Made by a program: the position numbers and the translations under genes
Shown: positions 58,379 to 64,000 of the stretch, one piece after another
How positions within the stretch are numbered: the first letter of the stretch is position 1
Layout: every line of letters starts with the position of its first letter
The notes under the pieces: model-generated
Told to the model about the DNA's origin: nothing
Seen by the model: the letters and a program-made list of their open reading frames with translations, nothing else
The model's database searches: none
DNA from: Castor canadensis
Taxonomy: Eukaryota; Chordata; Mammalia; Rodentia; Castoridae
Direction: 5' to 3'
DNA length: 64,000 nt
NCBI RefSeq assembly: GCF_047511655.1
Contig: NC_133392.1
Coordinates: 161,500,542 to 161,564,541, forward strand

Positions 58379-58735
58379 GTATAATTCCATCTCCACAAAC
58401 TTCTGGAGATCTAGCTAATCTGTAGCAACAGGAAATGGATCAGTGACTGCCTGGGGTCGGAGACAAGAAGAGGAAGTGTCATAAGGAGATGCCGGGAGGA
58501 CGTGGATATGCTCACGACCTCAATTAGGGTAAGGGTTTCACGGGCAGACACCTGTGCCCAAGCTTGTCACATACACACTTTTTTTGTTCGGGTGCCAGAG
58601 ATGGCGCCCAGGACCCTGCACACATCCTCCACCACAGAGCAACCACCCAGCCCATCAAACAGCACACTTTAAAATCATTACTTTTGTGTGTCAACTATAC
58701 TTGAATTAAGCAGTTAAAAAAAAAAAAAGATCATA
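58379..58735 (+). repeat. L1M-type 3' end, interrupted by a SINE
   Basis: 'atggatcagtgactgcctgg', 'gtggatatgctcacgacctc' and 'gggtttcacgggcagacacc', then after the insertion 'acactttaaaatcattactt' and 'gtgtgtcaactatacttgaa', are L1M 3' words in order. The element ends in an A-run at about 58717-58728. Confidence 0.65.
58578..58660 (-). repeat. Antisense ID-type SINE inside the L1
   Basis: A T-run (58578-58585) is followed by 'ttcgggtgccagagatggcg' and 'caccacagagcaaccaccca', the reverse complement of a diverged tRNA-derived SINE. It splits the L1M 3' end. Confidence 0.55.
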
Positions 58736-59524
58736 GCACAGCCCCTATGCTGTGATGGGACAAGGCCAATAAATATGAGCACTGAAGAAACCTGTGTGAT
58801 AGGAGCGGAATGGATGAGCCAGGGGAGGCGTCTTCTCCTCCCCACCAGATTTTGGGTTGACCCATCTTGCACATGAAACCCAGGAAGCATGAGGCACACC
58901 GGGAGGAACCTGGCCCTGGCCTGTCCCCCAGACCTGCCCACTGTGCGCTCCCTCCCAGGTGCCACCCCCACCCCCCCAAGCTCTGCTGCTTGGACAGCCT
59001 CTTGGGAGCTTCACTCTGCTAGGTTATTTTTGGAAGCTGTTAATGACTCTGTTTGCCTTTCCAATGACCTCAAAAGTTCCACAACCCTGACCCATCCCCC
59101 GACCACTGTCTCCTTCCCCTCCCCCTCCCCTAGATCACACTCTAGCAAGGAGGGCTAAGGTCCTTCCTGCACCCCTGGCTGTTCCCAGTGGCTAAGTGAT
59201 GGTTTCCTTTAATGAGAAGGGTGACAGAAGGCACGTGCCCAGTGACAAGGGCAGCCCTGCTGCTAACTACCCAGTTAACCGGTAATCTCCCGCCTCAGTT
59301 TACTCTTCAGCACAATGGGGATGGCCTGGTTACTGTTGTGAGGTTGACATTACACCTGCAGGTGTGGGCACCGTGTCAGTCCATGGCCATCACTCTAGGC
59401 AGGAAGTGAGCCTAGAGCTTGCTTCAGTCTCACAGCCCAAGGTCAGCATGGCTGGGCTAAGCATGGAGTGAGGAGTGAGGAGCGTCTGTCTGTCCGGCTC
59501 TGAGGACTTGCCAGCTGCCCGCCC
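58736..59524. other. Intergenic; possible MIR fragment inside
   Basis: GC-rich unique sequence. At about 59240-59350 'ctgctaactacccagttaac' and 'gcctcagtttactcttcagc' resemble a MIR in sense orientation (weak to moderate). Confidence 0.4.
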
Positions 59525-59685
59525 CTCATGCTTTCGGGGAAAATGTACGCAGCATTTTATTACTCAAACCGCTTTGCTCCTTGATTTCCAAGCCCTTGTG
59601 TACTTATAAAGGAAATTTAATCGGGTTGTTTTTAATTCTCTCACACTTAACTCATCAAAATGCTATTTGGTGAGACGGGACCAGA
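59525..59685. promoter_or_regulatory. Candidate conserved noncoding element
   Basis: AT-rich and repeat-free: GCAGCATTTTATTACTC near 59550, GTACTTATAAAGG near 59599, AAATTTAATCGGG near 59613, TTTTTAATTCTC near 59629. Flanks are GC-rich. Inference only. Confidence 0.36.
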
Positions 59686-61712
59686 CTGAGGGTGCAGCCT
59701 AAGCATGAATTCAGAGGGACTGAGTGGGACTGGCCAGGTGCAGCCGGGCCCTCCCTCAGAAGGACACAATGGGGCTGGGGATGGCACTCACTGTGTAGAG
59801 CTGCCTCCCCCTCCCCCTGTGGCTCTTTTTTGGTTCAGGGTGGGCTCCCACAGGGAGGCAGCAATCTCAGGGGTTGGATCCTGCATTCCCCAGACCCTAC
59901 CCAAGTCCAACCCAGCCCCAGCTCTTGAAGGGAGGTGGCCTAAGAACACAGGGTGGACATCGAAGAGGAGCTGGACAGCACACCTTACAGCCCCCAGAGG
60001 CTACCTCCTTGAGACAGAGGATGATCTCAGGAAGGAAGCAGGAGGGGTGTCCACAGTGATCCAACATGGACCCCAGCCTGGGGCTAGGGTAAACAGAGTC
60101 AACACATGGATGTCCCTGGTGTCTGCTGATAGCCAGTTTCCCTGGCTGTGAATCCAGAATGAAGACACTGCTAGAGATTGTAAGAATTCTGCCTGAGTGA
60201 TCACCTTTCTGCCGGGAGAGGTCCGGCTGATGGTGTCCTGGGGTGAGCAGGCAGCAAGTACATTACCACACTCTAGGGCAGGTGACACCTGGAAGTGGCC
60301 AAGAGAGGGGCATGGCCAGCAGCCGGCCCTAGCCTGCCCCTCCCAGCAAAATAACTGCAAAGCTGCTGGAAATGGGGCGTGAAGTGTTTGCAAGTGCAGG
60401 CAGGGGCAGGCAGGGTCCACGGGTTCCTAAGAGGCCTGTGTGTGGGCATCGGGGCCAGAGGATCCAGGAGCTGCAGAACACAGCCATGGCACCAGTAAGA
60501 AACCAGGAACAGCCCTTGGCTCCTGGACATGGCCTCCACACTTGCCAAGCTGGACACCCCCAACAGACGCTGGGCCCAGGCAGGTGAGGACACTGTTGGG
60601 CTGGATGCCATGTCCACGTATGTTCACACACACTCAGTACTCACCAGCATGCATGGAGGTGGGCCAGGGCAACCGCCTCACCTAGCAACCCTCCTTTCTC
60701 AAACAGGTGTCTACAGGCAGTGCCACCCTCTGCTGGGTCCCCAGGAGGCTCAGTAGTCATTGCCCTTTCCCAGGCTGTCCTTTCTTCATGTTCCCCTTTG
60801 GTAATAGGAAACAAAAGTGGTGGAGGGCCCTCCAGTGAGGACGCAAGCAGCGAGTACCTTCATAACTTTGACTCCAAAAAGGAAGATCAGCCCGGAGCTG
60901 CAGGCTGGGGTCTGGGGAACCCAGATGACCTAACAACCTCCACCTTGACAGACTGACCCTATGAATCTTTCCTTCTCCGAGCCCAGCTGGACAGCCCCTC
61001 CCTCCTCCACTGCTCAGTGACTTTGCTTGTGTTTGGGGGTAGGTTAGGAATGCCTTTGGGGTGGTGAGTGGTACCTGGGAAATGCAGGGTCTGAGCAGTG
61101 GTGGCGTCACCTCTGGGTGTGCACACACCCTCCATCCCTGCTCAGAGGCCTCTATGAAGTCTGGGGGGTACCTGTGCTCAGCCCCCACCCACTGTCCCTC
61201 TCCCACTCCCATGTACCCTCCTCTGACAAGCATGCACTGAGCCCCCTGCTTGGGTCTAGCTTAGCAGGCCCTGGAGGTCAAGGGCAACTCTGGTCCTGCC
61301 TGGGGGCAGAGGTCTCAGTCCAGCAGAGGAACCCCCAAGTGCCTGGTAGGGCCTGGTGATGATGGAAGCATGTAGAGGTAGGGTGGCAGCTGACCCCCCA
61401 CGCCACCCTAGCACAGTGGGCAGCCTGACTTGGAGGTGGGTCTGACTGATGCGGGCAGAGAGCACTAAGACCCCTGGCACCTCAGAAGCCCAGAGTCTTC
61501 CAGCTGCCCTTGGCTTGGTTGTTCCTGGGCTCATTTCCATCCCGTTTGCCCTGACTTGAGGGAGGTCTCTTGGAAGGGAAACAAGACTCCAGTGATGATT
61601 TGGTGGCTCAGGGGTACCAAGGCAAAGGTTGACCCCTAAGTGTTCAGGGTGAGAAAAAGGAAACCAGTGCAGACCCCCAAGGCTGCCCACGCCAGACCAG
61701 TCATCCCACCTA
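59686..61712. other. Intergenic, no gene recognised
   Basis: About 2 kb of GC-rich unique sequence. Overlapping open frames up to about 158 aa on both strands fit GC-rich noncoding DNA. Confidence 0.45.
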
Positions 61713-61915
61713 GGCCTCAAGTGCACACCCAGGTCCCAGTGGACACCCAGATCTCATGTAGACACTCAGGCCCCAGGTGAATACTCAGGCCCCAGTTGGA
61801 CTTCTGGATCCCAGGTGTACGATAGGCCCCAGTGGACACCAAGGACCCAGATGGACAGTAGGCCTCAGTGAACACTCAGACCTCAGGTGGACAACCAGGC
61901 TCCAGTGGACACCCA
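61713..61915. repeat. 18/19-bp minisatellite, 11 units
   Basis: Eleven consecutive units of 18 or 19 bp with consensus ggccccag(g)tggacactca, starting at 61713, 61732, 61750, 61769, 61788, 61807, 61825, 61843, 61861, 61879 and 61898. The length difference is mostly an optional base between 'cag' and 'tgga'. Units are diverged, so the array is old. Confidence 0.9.
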
Positions 61916-62214
61916 CCCTAGGAGCCTTCCAGTCTGGAGACCAGACATCCTTCCCACCAAGGCAAGTGTCCAGCTTCCTCCAAAGATAGCTCAGCTTCAG
62001 CCATCATCACATAGCTGTCAGTGGTCTAATCCAAAGGGCCCGTGTCCAGCCTTCCAAGAGGGCAGGTGGGCAGCCCTGGCTGGGGCCCCAGGGCCCTAGG
62101 CCCTGCCAGGTTTCCGTCTTCAGCTGCCACATCCCAAGGAATGAAGGCAGGAGGTGCCAAGAAGCCACCATCAATGGCCTTTTCATTTCATCCGATTTCA
62201 CCTCCGTCTAGTGA
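61916..62214. other. Intergenic, nothing recognised
   Basis: Unique sequence between the minisatellite and the AT-rich island. Confidence 0.4.
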
Positions 62215-62565
62215 TCACTCCCCTCTCCCTCACAGAATTACTCTTATCTGCAAGTGATTTAAACTCTAAGGTTTACTGAAGATTTAAAGAGTGTGAACAC
62301 ACTTGGAATGTTTTAGACTAACAGTGCAAGTTGCATTTTAAGAAAATAATTAACTCCCAGGGGAGGTGTGGGTTTTGGAGCAATGACAGACCCTCAAGGC
62401 TGCTTTCCCTATATGGAGTTCCCAAATAATAAAATAGCTTTGATTCCCTGCTGATGTCAGGCGAGAACCTGTGAGTGGGCAAGCAAACTGTCATTTTTTT
62501 TAAGAGGGCCCATTAGTGTCTTAAAGATGCAGAACCGAGTCCATGGAGGGCAAAGGGTTTATTCA
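62215..62565. promoter_or_regulatory. Candidate conserved noncoding element
   Basis: AT-rich and repeat-free: GTGATTTAAACTC near 62253, inverted repeat AGTGTG-AA-CACACT at 62290-62303 (T-box half-site-like), AAAATAATTAACTCC near 62343, CCCTATATGG at 62407-62416 (CArG-like, one mismatch), AAATAATAAAATAGC near 62424, and CATTAGTGTC near 62511. Enhancer-like by composition only. Confidence 0.4.
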
Positions 62566-62889
62566 AAGTGCCGTGGAGAGCGGCTGTGGCCTCACAGCTG
62601 CTCTGTCCCCCACCCCCACCCCCACCCTCTCCCCGCCCCATTGCCCAGGGCACCCTCACTCATGGGGCCCTCAGAGGCTGAGTCCTCACCCACCGGGCCG
62701 CCTCCCCAAAGCACAGCAGTGAGCGATACCTGCAGTCCAGGCCCAGGGAAGGACACACGGCTCTTGGTGTCCACACGTTTGTTGAGGGTGCTCAGAGTAC
62801 TGGACTTGGGGGGCAGCCCCACGTGTTTCTCACGGGCTTTGTGCCCACCATGTTCTTGTGCGATGCTGTGCAAGGTGTTTAATTGCATT
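62566..62889. other. Intergenic, GC-rich
   Basis: Includes a (ccccca)n-like run at about 62608-62630. No gene signal. Confidence 0.4.
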
Positions 62890-63050
62890 TCAATTGCTGT
62901 TCACCCAAGCTCTGAAGTGGGTGCTTCCCCATTTTACAGATGGGAATGATGAGGATGGTTGAAGAACTTGCTGAGGGACCAAAGCTAGCCAGGAACTCGG
63001 AGCTCATCTGCAGACCCCAGTTCAGTACTCAGCCTGGCACCTGGGGGGTT
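62890..63050 (-). repeat. Probable MIR SINE, antisense
   Basis: 'ccccattttacagatgggaa', 'gaacttgctgagggaccaaa' and 'gctagccaggaactcggagc' follow reversed MIR wording. Confidence 0.5.
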
Positions 63051-64000
63051 GGGTTGGCAGTGCATCTTGGTCTTTCCTCCCAGAAGGTAGCAGGCCAGCA
63101 GGTGAAAGGAGACTGGCGCAATAGCAGGAAGTATTATGGCTGACCATATTGCTCTCAAGAAAGTCACTACTGGTCTCAAAATGTGGTGAGGGGCAAGGGC
63201 TGTAGAGGTGAGGGAGCAGGTGGGGACAGGTGGGGACAGAAGGATCTTCCCTGCTACAGCTTTAGGGAGAGGTTGTCACTTTATCTTGAGGGCACCTGGC
63301 AGCAGCTCATACAGCTGGGCCACCAGACATTCCCAGAGTCAGGTCCCCAGAATGTGCTCAGTAGATTTACTGTGCTGGCCAGGAGCCCTGGAGGGGGTGA
63401 TGTGTCCTCACCATCATTGAGCTGAAAGTCCCCCTTTCCTGCAACATTCCTGGCAGGGGGAAGGTTGGTGAACAGCCCCCCGCCTGCCTCCCCTCTCCTC
63501 TAGGTGCCTCTAGAAGGAAGAACACCTCATCCCTAGGACCATGCCTGGTCCTTCCTAAAGACATGCCCTGGACTAGCTGGAATGCAGGCCAGTCCTGACT
63601 GTCCCCCCGCAGGAGGCAAATGCCCTGGGCACACCCCTTATCCTACCTGCTTCTGCTCCCAGGGTCCTGGGGCTCATTTGTGCAGTTTCCCCAGCCCCAG
63701 TCCCAGCCCTAGCCCCAGGGGGAGGCCAAACGGGCTTCTAAGGCACAGTCTGAGGTCCCTTCTGGAAGGGGGCAGCCTTCACAACCAAGGCAGCTGTCCA
63801 GAGTCCTGCCCACCCCTTGGCTGTGGGAGGGAAGGGAGGGTCCCTTTTGTTGGCACTCCCCAGGGGAAGACCCAAAGAGCTCCCCACTCCATTAGCCTAC
63901 CCTTAGAGGATGAGGCTCCTGTGAGAGGAGGTGCGGAGAGCACCTCTCTTTCTCTCACCCATTTCCCACTTCTGCCTCAGGAGTCAGCCCACCTGGCCAT
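63051..64000. other. Intergenic, no gene recognised
   Basis: GC-rich unique sequence to the window end. Nothing supported. Confidence 0.45.

Overview
This is mammalian nuclear DNA, almost certainly from a rodent. It has one intact intronless gene in 64 kb, a very high density of decayed transposable elements, long tetranucleotide arrays, and SINEs that fuse a 7SL/B1-like module to a tRNA/ID-like module ending in a 'gagttcaaaccccagtacc' box before a poly-A tail. I associate that SINE style with beaver-like rodents (Castorimorpha). The species call is inference; 'rodent' is firmer.

The only protein-coding gene I can support is ACTRT2 (actin-related protein T2, 377 aa, one exon) on the minus strand at 28242-29375, with a canonical poly(A) signal at 28149-28154. 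In human, ACTRT2 lies a few tens of kb upstream of PRDM16 and points toward it. By synteny, PRDM16 should lie just left of base 1, transcribed leftward, and the TTC34/MMEL1 side should lie to the right. The window would then be largely the ACTRT2-PRDM16 interval plus the desert on the far side of ACTRT2.

Layout. 1-28 kb: intergenic DNA with an AT-rich candidate enhancer (about 3.2-3.7 kb), L1/MLT1/MaLR relics, a cluster of SINE and L1 insertions (10.4-14.8 kb), a 41-bp minisatellite (11.9-12.1 kb), and a candidate element at 24.5-24.9 kb holding two near-adjacent palindromes (a SOX dimer-type site and a MEIS/TGIF-type site). 28-30 kb: ACTRT2. 30-40 kb: a (CCAT)n array with an internal 196-bp duplication, MaLR/MLT1 LTRs, a candidate element at about 37.9-38.6 kb with chained palindromes, and a sequence-perfect retroposed U6 snRNA with intact target-site duplications. 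40-64 kb: long unannotated stretches, more LTR/L1 relics, a (GGAT)n array with alternating higher-order units (50.1-50.9 kb), AT-rich candidate regulatory elements (46, 51.5, 55.7-56.2, 59.6 and 62.3 kb), an internally deleted Tigger-like DNA transposon (57.8-58.4 kb), and an 18/19-bp minisatellite (61.7-61.9 kb).

No tRNA gene, CRISPR array, operon or intact mobile element was seen. Conservation could not be tested here, so every 'candidate regulatory element' rests on base composition, motif content and lack of recognisable repeat origin, not on alignment. Family names for old repeats come from recognising consensus-like wording, and their boundaries are approximate.
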